Source: Verrucomicrobiia bacterium
GTDB taxonomy: Bacteria; Verrucomicrobiota; Verrucomicrobiia; Limisphaerales; JAEYXS01
Reading direction: 5' to 3'
NCBI GenBank assembly: GCA_036405135.1
Contig: DASWYF010000003.1
Location: forward strand, 1 to 64,000
Length of the DNA stretch: 64,000 nt
The notes under the pieces are model-generated. The model saw only the letters and a program-made list of their open reading frames with translations, did not search any database and was not told where the DNA came from. Each line of letters opens with the position of its first letter. The stretch's first letter is position 1. Positions 52,987 to 61,681 of this stretch are shown piece by piece. The translations under genes and the position numbers were made by a program.

Positions 52987-53832
52987 ATGCCGGAAGATTT
53001 TTCAGATGCCACATTGGTGCTGGTGGGACATGGTTCGACACTAAATGCCGAATCTGCTGCCCCGACGCATCAGCATGCGGATGAGTTGCGTCGGCGCGGT
53101 ATCTTTGGACAAGTGCTCGTGTGTTTCTGGAAAGAAGAGCCAGCGATTTGTGCGGTATTGCGCGGGGCTTATCTGCCGCGTGTGTTCATCGTGCCGCTCT
53201 TCATCAGTGAGGGCTATTTCACGGAGCAGGTGATTCCGCGTGAGTTGGGCTTTTGCCAGAATGGAGAGACGAATTTCAACCGGGTTCAGAAGCGTGGTGA
53301 GCAGACGTTGCATTACTGCGGGCCAGTCGGTACGCATGACAGCATGACGGCGGTGTTGCTCGCGCGGGCACGTGAGGTGGTGCAGAAGAATCCGGTGGTG
53401 GATTTGCCAGAACCGAAACAGATCACGCTTTTCATCGCAGGCCATGGCACGGGGAATAATGAGAACTCGCGCAAGGCGATCGAGCATCAGGTGGCGTTGA
53501 TCAAGGCGATGAACCTGTATGCGGATGTGCATTCCATCTTCATGGAAGAGGAGCCGCGTATCGCAGATTGCTATAAGCTGGCACAGACGCGGGATATCGT
53601 GATGGTGCCATTCTTCATCAGTGATGGGCTGCACTCGTATGAGGATATCCCGATGATGCTGGGTGAGCCGGAGGATGTGGTGCGGGCGCGATTGGCCTCT
53701 GGTCAGCCGACGTGGCCGAATCCGACCGAGAAGAACGGCAAACGAGTGTGGTATTCTGCGAGCATCGGGAACGAGCCACACATGCCGGAAGTGATTCTGG
53801 AGCGGGTGAGGGAGATGGTGAGCGATAAGTAA
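52987..53832 (+). CDS. CbiX/SirB-like chelatase domain protein
   Basis: The 281-residue protein has two tandem CbiX-type domains: LVLVGHGSTLNAESA near the start and ITLFIAGHGTGNNENSRK in the middle, each with the histidine of the metal-inserting site. The later MVPFFISDGLHSYEDIP resembles the second active-site region. Sirohydrochlorin cobalto- or ferrochelatases insert Co or Fe into tetrapyrroles; here no other cobalamin or siroheme gene is adjacent, so the physiological metal is unclear. The ATG at 52987 was chosen over an earlier TTG. Confidence 0.8.
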   Translation: MPEDFSDATLVLVGHGSTLNAESAAPTHQHADELRRRGIFGQVLVCFWKEEPAICAVLRGAYLPRVFIVPLFISEGYFTEQVIPRELGFCQNGETNFNRVQKRGEQTLHYCGPVGTHDSMTAVLLARAREVVQKNPVVDLPEPKQITLFIAGHGTGNNENSRKAIEHQVALIKAMNLYADVHSIFMEEEPRIADCYKLAQTRDIVMVPFFISDGLHSYEDIPMMLGEPEDVVRARLASGQPTWPNPTEKNGKRVWYSASIGNEPHMPEVILERVREMVSDK

Positions 53833-53840
53833 TTCTTTTT

Positions 53841-53887
53841 GGTTAGTTCCGCCTCGTTATCCCGCATGCGGGACAGCTACGAGTGAG
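53841..53887. repeat. small palindrome between chelatase and tyrA genes
   Basis: CCCGCATGCGGG (53861-53872) is a perfect 12-base palindrome inside a larger imperfect hairpin (CTCGT...ACGAG). The flank AGTTCCGCCTC also occurs at 38855, just before gltX, with a similar downstream CTACG, so it may be a short dispersed repeat. Support is weak. Confidence 0.4.
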
Positions 53888-53929
53888 AAATGCGCTTTCC
53901 ACTGTGGCTCATTCCTTTATCTTCGCGGC

Positions 53930-54814
53930 GTGCACTGGCAGAAAATAGCCCTGGTGGGCGTTGGTTTGCTGGGCGGCTCCGTTGGGTTGGCCGTCCGGCA
54001 GCGTCGTCTTGCGGCGCAGGTGGTCGGATACGTTCGACGGCAGGCGTCCATTGATGAGTGCATGAAGGTGGGGGCAGTGGATTCTGCTACGCTTGATCTC
54101 GCCCAGACGGTTAAGGACGCCGATCTGGTCATCCTGTGCACGCCCATCGGGCAGATGCTAGAGCTCACCAAGCAGATGCTGCCGTCGCTGAAGCGCGGTG
54201 CGGTGGTGACGGATGTGGGCAGTGTGAAGGGGCAACCGGCGCAGGAGTTGACTACACTCATCGCGAATGGCGGGGGTTGCTTCATCGGCAGTCATCCAAT
54301 GGCGGGGGCGGAGAAGATGGGGGTGAGTGCGGCGCGGGCAGATCTATTTCAGAACGCGGTGTGTGTGGTTTCGCCTACACCAAAGTCTCCAGTGGCTGAG
54401 GTGAAGAAGCTGGAAGAATTTTGGAAGGCGCTCGGCGGCAAGCCGCTGCGTCTCAAACCGGATTTGCATGATGAGTTGGTGAGCCGTTCCAGTCACTTAC
54501 CGCACGTCATCGCGGCGGAGTTGGCGAGTTACGTGCTGAGCCCGGCGTTGCCGAAGCATCAGGCGCAGCTTTGCGCGACGGGTTTTCGTGACATGACGCG
54601 CATAGCTTCTGGTTCGCCGGAGATGTGGCGGGACATCTCAGTGGCGAACAGCAAGCATCTCTCCCAAGTGCTTGGCGTGTTCATTGAGGACCTGCAAGAG
54701 TTTCAGCTCGCGCTGAATAACGGTGATGTGAATGCGATCGAGGAGTTTTTCGTGAAAGCGAAACAACGTCGCGATGAATGGTGTGCGCAGATGGCTTCTC
54801 CTTCGCCCGAGTAA
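53930..54814 (+). CDS. tyrA: prephenate/arogenate dehydrogenase TyrA
   Basis: The 294-residue enzyme oxidatively decarboxylates prephenate (or arogenate) towards tyrosine in the cytoplasm. The Rossmann motif is LVGVGLLGGSVGLAVRQ (9-25), with CTPIG and the conserved catalytic region FIGSHPMAGAEKMG. No chorismate-mutase or ACT domain is fused. The start is GTG at 53930. aroA follows 21 bp later in the same direction, so the two aromatic amino-acid genes form an operon. Confidence 0.93.
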   Translation: MHWQKIALVGVGLLGGSVGLAVRQRRLAAQVVGYVRRQASIDECMKVGAVDSATLDLAQTVKDADLVILCTPIGQMLELTKQMLPSLKRGAVVTDVGSVKGQPAQELTTLIANGGGCFIGSHPMAGAEKMGVSAARADLFQNAVCVVSPTPKSPVAEVKKLEEFWKALGGKPLRLKPDLHDELVSRSSHLPHVIAAELASYVLSPALPKHQAQLCATGFRDMTRIASGSPEMWRDISVANSKHLSQVLGVFIEDLQEFQLALNNGDVNAIEEFFVKAKQRRDEWCAQMASPSPE

Positions 54815-54835
54815 TCTTCTTTTGAAAGTGTATTT

Positions 54836-56068
54836 GTGAGTCTTCCAGATCTGATTGAAATCGTTCCTTTGGATAAACCGGTTAAAGCCGAAGTGACGGT
54901 GCCGGGGTCTAAGAGCATTACCAATCGCGCATTGGTATTGGCGGCGCTGGCGAATGGGACGGTGACGTTGGAGGGCGCGTTGTGGAGCGAGGACACGCAG
55001 GTGATGGTGGAGTGTTTGCACACACTGGGTTTCAAGGTGAATGTGGAGGCTGACCTGAATGAGTTTTGCAATCGCACGATCACGGTGGAAGGGCGGGGCG
55101 GGGTGATTCCGAAGGCCGGGACGGTTGAGAAGCCTTTGGAATTGTTTGTGGGAAATGCCGGAACGGCGGCGCGGTTTTTGGCGGCGATGGTTTGTTTGGG
55201 CAAAGGCGTGTATCGCCTGAGCGGTGTGCCGCGCATGCACGAGCGCCCGCAGGCTTCTTTGTTTCAGGCGCTACGCCAGCTTGGCTATCAGATCGATTCG
55301 GCGAACAACAAGTTGCCAGCGGTCATTCATGGGGTGGGTGCGAAGGCGGGCAAGTGTCAGGTGAGCGTGGATGAGAGTTCGCAGTTCGCCTCGGCGTTGA
55401 TCTTGAGCGGGACGATCGGGCAATGGCAGGTGGGTATCCAGGGGGCGAATACGGATGAGTTGCCTTATGTGGAGATGACACGGGAGCTGGTGAAAGCGTT
55501 TCCGAAGAGTGGCGGCAATTTTTACATCGAGCCGGATGCATCGAGCGGGAGTTATTTTTGGGCGGCCAACTCGGTGGTCTCGCACTGGCCGAAATCGAAG
55601 TGGCAGATCGATGGCGAGTTCCCGAATTATCTGCCGTTGCCAGCGGAAATTTCTCGTGAGTCGGATTTGGGCGATAGCATCATGACGGCGATCGTGCTGG
55701 CACCGTTTTTATCGGCACCGGTGAAGTTCACGGAGTTGGGTCGCTTGCGGGTGCAGGAGTGTGAACGCGTGGTGGCCTTGCGCACGGAGTTGACGAAGTG
55801 TGGCGCGAAGGTGATCGAAGAGGGTGATACGCTGACGGTCTATCCTTCACAGCTTCACGGGGCGGAGATCGAGACTTACAATGATCATCGCATGGCCATG
55901 TGCTTTGCGGTGGTGGGGTTGCGTGTGCCGGGAATCAAACTACGGAATCCTTCGTGCGTGAAGAAGACATTTCCCAATTTCTTCCAGAAGCTAGCGAAGG
56001 ATTTGGGAGTGACTATCCTCGATGCCCAAGGGAAGAAGCTGGGGCATGAGGATTTGTTCGCGGGGTGA
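54836..56068 (+). CDS. aroA: 3-phosphoshikimate 1-carboxyvinyltransferase (EPSP synthase)
   Basis: The 410-residue enzyme joins phosphoenolpyruvate to shikimate-3-phosphate in the shikimate pathway. Visible blocks are PGSKSITNRALVLAAL (substrate-binding Lys and Ser), GNAGTAARFLAAM, EISRESDLGDSIMTAIV with the catalytic Asp, LRVQECERVVAL and YNDHRMAMCF. The GTG start at 54836 directly follows tyrA. The length is a little short of the usual 427 but all motifs are present. Confidence 0.93.
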   Translation: MSLPDLIEIVPLDKPVKAEVTVPGSKSITNRALVLAALANGTVTLEGALWSEDTQVMVECLHTLGFKVNVEADLNEFCNRTITVEGRGGVIPKAGTVEKPLELFVGNAGTAARFLAAMVCLGKGVYRLSGVPRMHERPQASLFQALRQLGYQIDSANNKLPAVIHGVGAKAGKCQVSVDESSQFASALILSGTIGQWQVGIQGANTDELPYVEMTRELVKAFPKSGGNFYIEPDASSGSYFWAANSVVSHWPKSKWQIDGEFPNYLPLPAEISRESDLGDSIMTAIVLAPFLSAPVKFTELGRLRVQECERVVALRTELTKCGAKVIEEGDTLTVYPSQLHGAEIETYNDHRMAMCFAVVGLRVPGIKLRNPSCVKKTFPNFFQKLAKDLGVTILDAQGKKLGHEDLFAG

Positions 56069-56169
56069 GGTGAACCGCGGAATACAGAAAAGTTTTTCGA
56101 TTTGACGCGTAGGTTCTGATGTTGCGCGTTGGAAAGAAAAGATTAGGTTTGGCGGTGATGTAGGAAGGT

Positions 56170-57501
56170 ATGTTCAGCGCCGCCAAACACATGTTGGTTT
56201 TTCTACTGCTGTTCACGCTCAGTCCTTTGAATGGACAGGCGATGATTGTGCAGTTGGAGGGATATGTTAATGCCGACTTGTTGCTGGCTGGGGAGCGGCA
56301 AATTCTTTGGAGTCTTTCTTATTCGGGAGTGAGTTCTTATGAGTTGATTTCTTTAGACGCACAGAACGGGAAGGAACAGTGGCGGGTTAAGATGGAGGAC
56401 AGACCGCACAATGTGGTGGTCGGCGGACAAGATGTCTTTTACTTCATTAGTGGTGATTTTTTGACCGCAGCCCGTCTATCATCAAGCCAAGTTTTATGGA
56501 GGACCAATCTTTCTGCTGTTCCACAACAGGTTAAAGCTTTGCCGCCTAAGCCGAGTAGCAGGAAGGGCGATAGTTTGGTTGAGCCGATATCAGTGCTTAA
56601 CTTCGGCTATTCTTTGGTGCCGAATAGATTCAATTATTCCGAGATTCAGATAAATGGTCCCCTTATCGTGATTGATCGCAAGGGGTTGAATGGCTCTGGC
56701 TGTGTTTGGGATGTTTGTTTTCAAGACTGGTTGGTGATCGATCGGAGAGTAGGGAAAATCGTAGATGGAGGACCGGGGGAGATTTTAGCTCACGGCAAAA
56801 ATCTGGTGGTGGGTAATCAGGAGGCTGCGTTTCAGTTCAAGGATGGCGTAAAGGTGCCAATGCCTAAACTGGCGGAGATGCACAAGTCGATGAACCCTTT
56901 TTCTCGACAGGGAAAACGTAATGATGTGAATGATTGGGTGCTTGTTTCGAGAACTCACACGACTACTGGCCCTGTGGCCGCCTTTAATGTCAAAAGCCAG
57001 ACCACGGTTGATCTTAAACTTGGCCATCGTGATCCGTGTCAGCAGGGATGGATTGTTCTGAAGGATGGTTTCTTGAGATATTCTGAATATCACTCGTCAG
57101 GTTTCCCCGATGCTAAAACTACGACTGAAAAATTCTGGATCGAGTTGTATAACTTTGAAGGAAACTTGCGGGCAGAGCGGACCACCGAAGCTTTCAAGGA
57201 TTTTTGGACATCATCACTCGGTGTTAATTCCCGTGGGACTGTGTTGCTTGATGTGAAAGACTCACTGGTGACGGTGGAAATTCCATCGCTTGAAATGAAA
57301 CGGTGGCAAACCAAGCCAGGAGCCAGTTTTCACATGACTGAAAGTGGTGATCGGATGGTTTGTGTCCGAGGTGATTGGTCTGCTCAGACAATGGCTAAGG
57401 CTTCGGAACGGAGAGAGGTGATCATCACTGGGGTAGATGCCATCACCTTTGCGCCGATTTGGGAGCATCGGGAAAAGGTGACCGCGAAAAAATTACGATA
57501 G
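56170..57501 (+). CDS. secreted PQQ-like beta-propeller protein
   Basis: The 443-residue protein has a signal peptide (~7-25, LVFLLLFTLSPLNGQA). A PQQ-like propeller fold follows, with repeats of the QxLWRT or GKEQW type (SLDAQNGKEQWRVKME, LSSSQVLWRTNLS, LIVIDRKGLNG). No catalytic residues of quinoprotein dehydrogenases were identified, so it may be a binding or scaffold protein. The coding sequence is less GC-rich than its neighbours, suggesting transfer or different selection. It converges with the UPF0114 gene across 16 bp. Confidence 0.68.
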   Translation: MFSAAKHMLVFLLLFTLSPLNGQAMIVQLEGYVNADLLLAGERQILWSLSYSGVSSYELISLDAQNGKEQWRVKMEDRPHNVVVGGQDVFYFISGDFLTAARLSSSQVLWRTNLSAVPQQVKALPPKPSSRKGDSLVEPISVLNFGYSLVPNRFNYSEIQINGPLIVIDRKGLNGSGCVWDVCFQDWLVIDRRVGKIVDGGPGEILAHGKNLVVGNQEAAFQFKDGVKVPMPKLAEMHKSMNPFSRQGKRNDVNDWVLVSRTHTTTGPVAAFNVKSQTTVDLKLGHRDPCQQGWIVLKDGFLRYSEYHSSGFPDAKTTTEKFWIELYNFEGNLRAERTTEAFKDFWTSSLGVNSRGTVLLDVKDSLVTVEIPSLEMKRWQTKPGASFHMTESGDRMVCVRGDWSAQTMAKASERREVIITGVDAITFAPIWEHREKVTAKKLR

Positions 57502-57517
57502 AGCGAATGAACTGATT

Positions 57518-58057
57518 TCAGTGCTCCTCACCATGCTTGGCCGTTGAAGAGGTGATCTTCTCGATCCATGCCAAGATCAGGGCGGAGATGATAAAGATGG
57601 TGTGGATGACGACCTGCCAGAAGATGACCTTGTGGGAGTGTTTTTCCACGTCGATGAAAGTCTTCAGCAAATGCACGGAGGAGATGCCGATGAGGGCGGT
57701 GGCGAGCTTGACTTTCAGCACACCGGCGTTCACGTGGGAGAGCCATTCCGGTTGGTCCGGGTGACCTTCCAGATTCAGACGGGAGACGAAAGTTTCGTAA
57801 CCGCCGATGATCACCATGATGAGGAGGTTTGCGATCATCACCACGTCGATCAAGCCTAGGACGAGGAGCATGACCTCGCTTTCTTTCATTTCTTGGACAC
57901 CGCTCATCAGGTGCCACAGCTCCAGCATGAAACGATAGACGTAGATGCCTTGGGCAATGATCAGGCCGAGGTAAAGTGGGGCCTGCAACCAGCGGCTCAG
58001 GAAAATCATGCTGCCGAGGGTGTTCTGGAACGGGGAAGACTTTTGTGGATTGCTCAT
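57518..58057 (-). CDS. UPF0114 (YqhA/TIGR00645) membrane protein
   Basis: The 179-residue inner-membrane protein has four helices (about 27-44, 63-87, 113-131 and 144-165) and the UPF0114 landmarks FLSRWLQAPLYLGLI, VMIANLLIMVIIGGYETFVS, KVKLATALIGISSVHLLKTFI and HTIFIISALILAWIEK. The family is widespread and of unknown function. It is the only gene in its unit. Confidence 0.9.
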   Translation of the reverse strand: MSNPQKSSPFQNTLGSMIFLSRWLQAPLYLGLIIAQGIYVYRFMLELWHLMSGVQEMKESEVMLLVLGLIDVVMIANLLIMVIIGGYETFVSRLNLEGHPDQPEWLSHVNAGVLKVKLATALIGISSVHLLKTFIDVEKHSHKVIFWQVVIHTIFIISALILAWIEKITSSTAKHGEEH

Positions 58058-58175
58058 GCGTACACTATTTGCGCTCTGGACTGACGCCCAGAGCGCGGGT
58101 TGTGTTCAAAACTAAAGGAGGATTGAGGATAATGGGTGCCTATCTCTAAAAGTTGATGTTTTATAAGATTCCCGG

Positions 58176-58260
58176 CACCCCTCACCCCGGCCCTCTCCCC
58201 TCCGAGGGGCGAGGGTGTTCGCGTCTGTCCTTATTAAACGCTTAAAGTTTATGACAGGCT
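58176..58260. repeat. dispersed palindromic repeat, copy B
   Basis: This copy starts CACCCCTCACCCCGGCCCT, has the hairpin CCCTCTCCCC/GGGGCGAGGG, and ends AAGTTTATGACAGGCT. The ends are nearly identical to those of 7219-7314, whereas the middle differs, so conserved termini surround a variable core. It sits beside the stop of the DUF5069 gene. Confidence 0.75.
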
Positions 58261-58261
58261 T

Positions 58262-58705
58262 TTAGACCCTGCCGCCGTAGCTGCCGAAGTCGTCGACATC
58301 CAGCAGGTCGAACCAACTGTTGATATCCTCACGTTTCGGCGCGGCCTTGGCGTGGAGGTCATTGAAATACTGGCGGCTGTCCACGTCCGAGGGCGGGCGT
58401 TGTTCTTGCCAAGACGACCACGCGATGATGTCGGGTGTGGAGGGCTTGGTAGTGCTGTTCGCGGTGATCCATTCGAGGATATCACCATCACCTTTGCCCT
58501 TGGCCAGTTCCGCTTTCAAGGCTTCGTGGTCGATGCCGGCGAACTCGAAGAAGCGTTGGTCCAAGGGGCAGTTGTAATGATACTCGCCTTGCTTGCCATC
58601 CAAGGTGGCGCGGCCTTTATCGATCAGGCGCGGGAGGATGACAAAGCCCCCGAGGCGCACACGGGCGCTGCGGGGGGGACGTTGAGTAAGGTCGGTAGAG
58701 CTCAT
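58262..58705 (-). CDS. DUF5069 protein
   Basis: The 147-residue protein matches DUF5069: a basic start (DLTQRPPRSARVRLGGFVILPRLIDKGRA), NCPLDQRFFEFAGID and DILEWITANS. No catalytic motif is visible and no signal peptide is present. It is found mainly in Verrucomicrobia and relatives. It lies 16 bp downstream of the RGG-protein gene in the same direction and may be co-transcribed. Confidence 0.82.
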   Translation of the reverse strand: MSSTDLTQRPPRSARVRLGGFVILPRLIDKGRATLDGKQGEYHYNCPLDQRFFEFAGIDHEALKAELAKGKGDGDILEWITANSTTKPSTPDIIAWSSWQEQRPPSDVDSRQYFNDLHAKAAPKREDINSWFDLLDVDDFGSYGGRV

Positions 58706-58721
58706 GGGGCGCTACTATAAC

Positions 58722-60329
58722 TCAGATCACGATCGGCGCTACCGACATGAAGACCGGCAGGTAGTCATGCTTGCGGCCCTTGGTGCTCAGAGGTTTCTCT
58801 TTCGCGGCCTTGGGTTGCTGGGCCTGCTGTTGTGCCGCCTGCTTCTCGGGCTTCGGTCCGGGTTTCTTGGCCGTCTCGATGATGCCGTTGGCGAATTCGA
58901 TGACGTGACCTTGATGGATGAGCCAGTGCAGGTCTTGCGTGATGAGCTTTTGCTCCGGCGTCAACTCTGCTTGCGCAGGAGCGGCAGGGGCAGCGGGCTT
59001 GGCTTCACCTTCAGCCGGGGCGGCAGCGGCTGCTTCAGGAGCAGGTGCGGCGGGAGCGGCAGGCGTGGGAGCCAAGGCGTCGTAGATCTTACGGCGCGTG
59101 CATTTCTCGGTCTTGTTGATGAACTCGATGATGCCCTTGATGCTGTCTGACACTGGCGTGACCGCGAGGTCCAGATAGTGCGGACGGGCGACGGCCACGT
59201 GGGTGACGGTTTTGTCCACCTTGAAGAACTGCAGGCCGAGTCCGGCGAACTGCTGGCTCAGCACGGTGACGAGCTTGAGCGGGAACTTCAGTTGTTCGTC
59301 GAGGTTACGACGGAACAGCGCGCGAAGCGGGCCGATCGGAATGTTCTGCGTGGCGGTGCCGATGATGGTGTGGCTCTCCACCGGTTGCACGATGTTCGCC
59401 AGATGCGTCTCGCGGAAATGTTTTTCCACGGCTTCGCGATTCGCGAGCTTCACGGGCTCGGGGACGTTGAGCGGGATGAACTCGGTCTTCCAGCTCTGGT
59501 CTTCCAGCCACTTCTTCACGACTTCCTCGTCCTTCACGATGCGGACGCGGGCTTTGAAAGCCTCGAACGGCATGCGGGCGAAGCGTTCCTGATGCAGGTG
59601 ACGCAGCTTGTTCTGGTAATCGTGATAGTTCGGCGGGCCGAGGATCTCGCCGCTCATGCCGCACTGGGCCACGAAGGTGTAGACACCCTTGGGCTTGTCG
59701 GTGGCGGTCTTCTCGGTCTGGTAGAACGTATCGAAATGTTTCGTGAGGACGTGGCTCACGGCATCTTGCTCATTGAGCCAGATGGTGTCATCCAGGCGGC
59801 AGATGAAGAGCGGCTGCACGGGTGTGCCGTCCGAGTTTTTCTGCGTCTCGAAGCGCACGACGTAGCGTTCCGGGCGCTTGATGATGAGGAAGCCGATGTC
59901 GAACAGCGGATAAGCGCGGCCAGTCAGTTTGATCTGGCGGGCGAGTGCGTCCACGCCCTTGTCTTCCGGCAGAATGGAGACATTCAGCGAGGGCAGGGGA
60001 GGCAGGGGTTCGCGACGCGGCTCTTCACGGCGATCGCCAAAACGGCCACCGCGATCATCCCGGCGAGGACCGCCACGGCGATCTCCGCGATCACCACCAC
60101 GGTCACTGCGAGGTCCGCCGAAGCCACCACCGCCATCGCGGCGAGGACCGCCCGGTCCACGGCCACCGCCACCGGGGCCATCACGACGGGGACGACGACC
60201 GCCGCCGAACTCTTCATCGCCACGAACATTGGCATAGCGGTTCGTAGAGGAGGTCTCTTTGGCCCACGCGGGCAAAAGTTGCTGCTCGAGATTTTCGAGA
60301 TTGAACTCGGATTCCAACGGATTACTCAT
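58722..60329 (-). CDS. RGG-rich, probably RNA-binding protein
   Basis: The 535-residue protein has a short N-terminus, then an RGG/RG-rich region (~36-112) of alternating arginines, glycines and aspartates, a flexible RNA-binding feature. A folded region (~115-420) follows with two apparently repeated units, and an Ala/Pro-rich linker leads to a helical segment (LTPEQKLITQDLHWLIHQGHVIEFANG) like a winged helix. I do not recognise a characterised family; Verrucomicrobia carry similar proteins. A role in RNA or ribosome binding is inferred from the RGG region. Confidence 0.72.
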   Translation of the reverse strand: MSNPLESEFNLENLEQQLLPAWAKETSSTNRYANVRGDEEFGGGRRPRRDGPGGGGRGPGGPRRDGGGGFGGPRSDRGGDRGDRRGGPRRDDRGGRFGDRREEPRREPLPPLPSLNVSILPEDKGVDALARQIKLTGRAYPLFDIGFLIIKRPERYVVRFETQKNSDGTPVQPLFICRLDDTIWLNEQDAVSHVLTKHFDTFYQTEKTATDKPKGVYTFVAQCGMSGEILGPPNYHDYQNKLRHLHQERFARMPFEAFKARVRIVKDEEVVKKWLEDQSWKTEFIPLNVPEPVKLANREAVEKHFRETHLANIVQPVESHTIIGTATQNIPIGPLRALFRRNLDEQLKFPLKLVTVLSQQFAGLGLQFFKVDKTVTHVAVARPHYLDLAVTPVSDSIKGIIEFINKTEKCTRRKIYDALAPTPAAPAAPAPEAAAAAPAEGEAKPAAPAAPAQAELTPEQKLITQDLHWLIHQGHVIEFANGIIETAKKPGPKPEKQAAQQQAQQPKAAKEKPLSTKGRKHDYLPVFMSVAPIVI

Positions 60330-60487
60330 GTTAAAACGTGACGCCTAAGGCGGAGTGTGCCGCGCACAGGCGAAAAAACAGAGTGAGCATGGGCTTTCAG
60401 GAAAAGGAAAGCAAGAGCGGGTTGGAGGCTTGCATAAAATAGCCAAACCGCGATTTTCACCGTCCAATTCTCTTTCCGTTTGGGAAA

Positions 60488-61597
60488 TCAACGGGCCGGG
60501 CTCTTTGCCTTCACCAGTTTCTTTTTACCTGTTTTCCGACGCTCAATGACTTGGAGGCGGTCGGGGCGTTTTTTTGCCGTCGAGGTCTTAAGCCGGATGG
60601 GTTTATTGCGGTCGGCTGATCTCAGTATGGCTTCGATGATGCGCACGTCGCGTAAGCCTTCTTCGCCGGACGGTTCTGGCTCCCGATGATTTAAGACGCA
60701 ATCGGAAAAATAGACGAGTTCGGCAGCGAACTGATCGCGCTTCGGAAACGTCTTGCGCATGGAGCGCTTTGGGGTGGTGACTTCCAAGGAGATCGGCTCC
60801 GCGTATTCGTACGCTTTGGAAACTTTCAGGGTTCCTTCTGTTCCCACCACGGTGTAAACGTCAGTATCTGTCGCCCCGAAGCTGCATGTAAAACTAGCCA
60901 GGCAGTCATCGGGGAAACGCATCATCACGCTGCTCATCTCGTCCACTTCGGTGAACCGCTTGTCATCGTTACTGGCGCTGAAGGCGAAAACTTCGAGGGG
61001 TTCAGCGCGAAAGATATAACGGGCGGCGTTGATGCAATAGATACCGATGTCATAGAGCGGGCCGCCACCGAGATCGCGTTTCAGGCGGATATTGCCAGGC
61101 TCAGTTTGCATGCTGAAGAGAGATTGGAAGAAGCGGGGCTCGCCGAGTTTGCCGGATTGCACAATCTCGACGGCTTCCATATTGGCGCGTTCAAAATGCA
61201 AGCGGTAGGCGGTCATCAGACGGACATTAGCCTTGGCGCAGGCATCGATCATCTTGCGACATTCGGCTTCGGAAGTGCCGAGCGGTTTTTCGCAAAGGAC
61301 GTGGATTTTAGCTTTGGCGGCGCGGAGGACATAGTCGCGATGCAGAGAATTGGGCAGCGCGATGTAAACGGCATCAATTTGGCCGCTGGCGAGGAGATTG
61401 TCGTAACCTTCGTAATCGCAGACATTCGTGACACCAAGGTGGCGACCGAGTTTGCGAAGCTTTTCCGGATCATCGGAAACAAGTGCGGTCACTTCAGAGT
61501 TTTCTTTGGCGGCGGCGAAGGCAGGCAAGACGGCTTCTTGCGCGATGTGGCCGAGGCCGACGACGGCGTAACGGACGCGTGAATGGTTGTTTTTCAT
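60488..61597 (-). CDS. Gfo/Idh/MocA family oxidoreductase (second)
   Basis: The 369-residue enzyme has a Rossmann nucleotide-binding start (YAVVGLGHIAQEAVLPAF) and CEKPLGTSEAECR with the conserved lysine and proline, followed by the C-terminal substrate domain with GGGPLYDIGIYCINAARYIF. It likely oxidises a sugar or sugar acid with NAD(P). A basic C-terminal tail (KTGKKKLVKAKSPAR) is unusual. It resembles glucose-fructose oxidoreductases. Confidence 0.9.
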   Translation of the reverse strand: MKNNHSRVRYAVVGLGHIAQEAVLPAFAAAKENSEVTALVSDDPEKLRKLGRHLGVTNVCDYEGYDNLLASGQIDAVYIALPNSLHRDYVLRAAKAKIHVLCEKPLGTSEAECRKMIDACAKANVRLMTAYRLHFERANMEAVEIVQSGKLGEPRFFQSLFSMQTEPGNIRLKRDLGGGPLYDIGIYCINAARYIFRAEPLEVFAFSASNDDKRFTEVDEMSSVMMRFPDDCLASFTCSFGATDTDVYTVVGTEGTLKVSKAYEYAEPISLEVTTPKRSMRKTFPKRDQFAAELVYFSDCVLNHREPEPSGEEGLRDVRIIEAILRSADRNKPIRLKTSTAKKRPDRLQVIERRKTGKKKLVKAKSPAR

Positions 61598-61681
61598 AAC
61601 GATGCAAGTTCAGTTGAAAGCATCCTTATGGGCAAAAGGTGTGCCAAGAGAGATGGGCTGGTTTTGTGCCGTCCAGTTGTC

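Noticed and set aside
59178-60341. 387-codon plus-strand open frame opposite the RGG protein gene
   Set aside because: The stretch of Ala, Thr, Ile and Arg is the mirrored reading of the RGG codons and has no family similarity.
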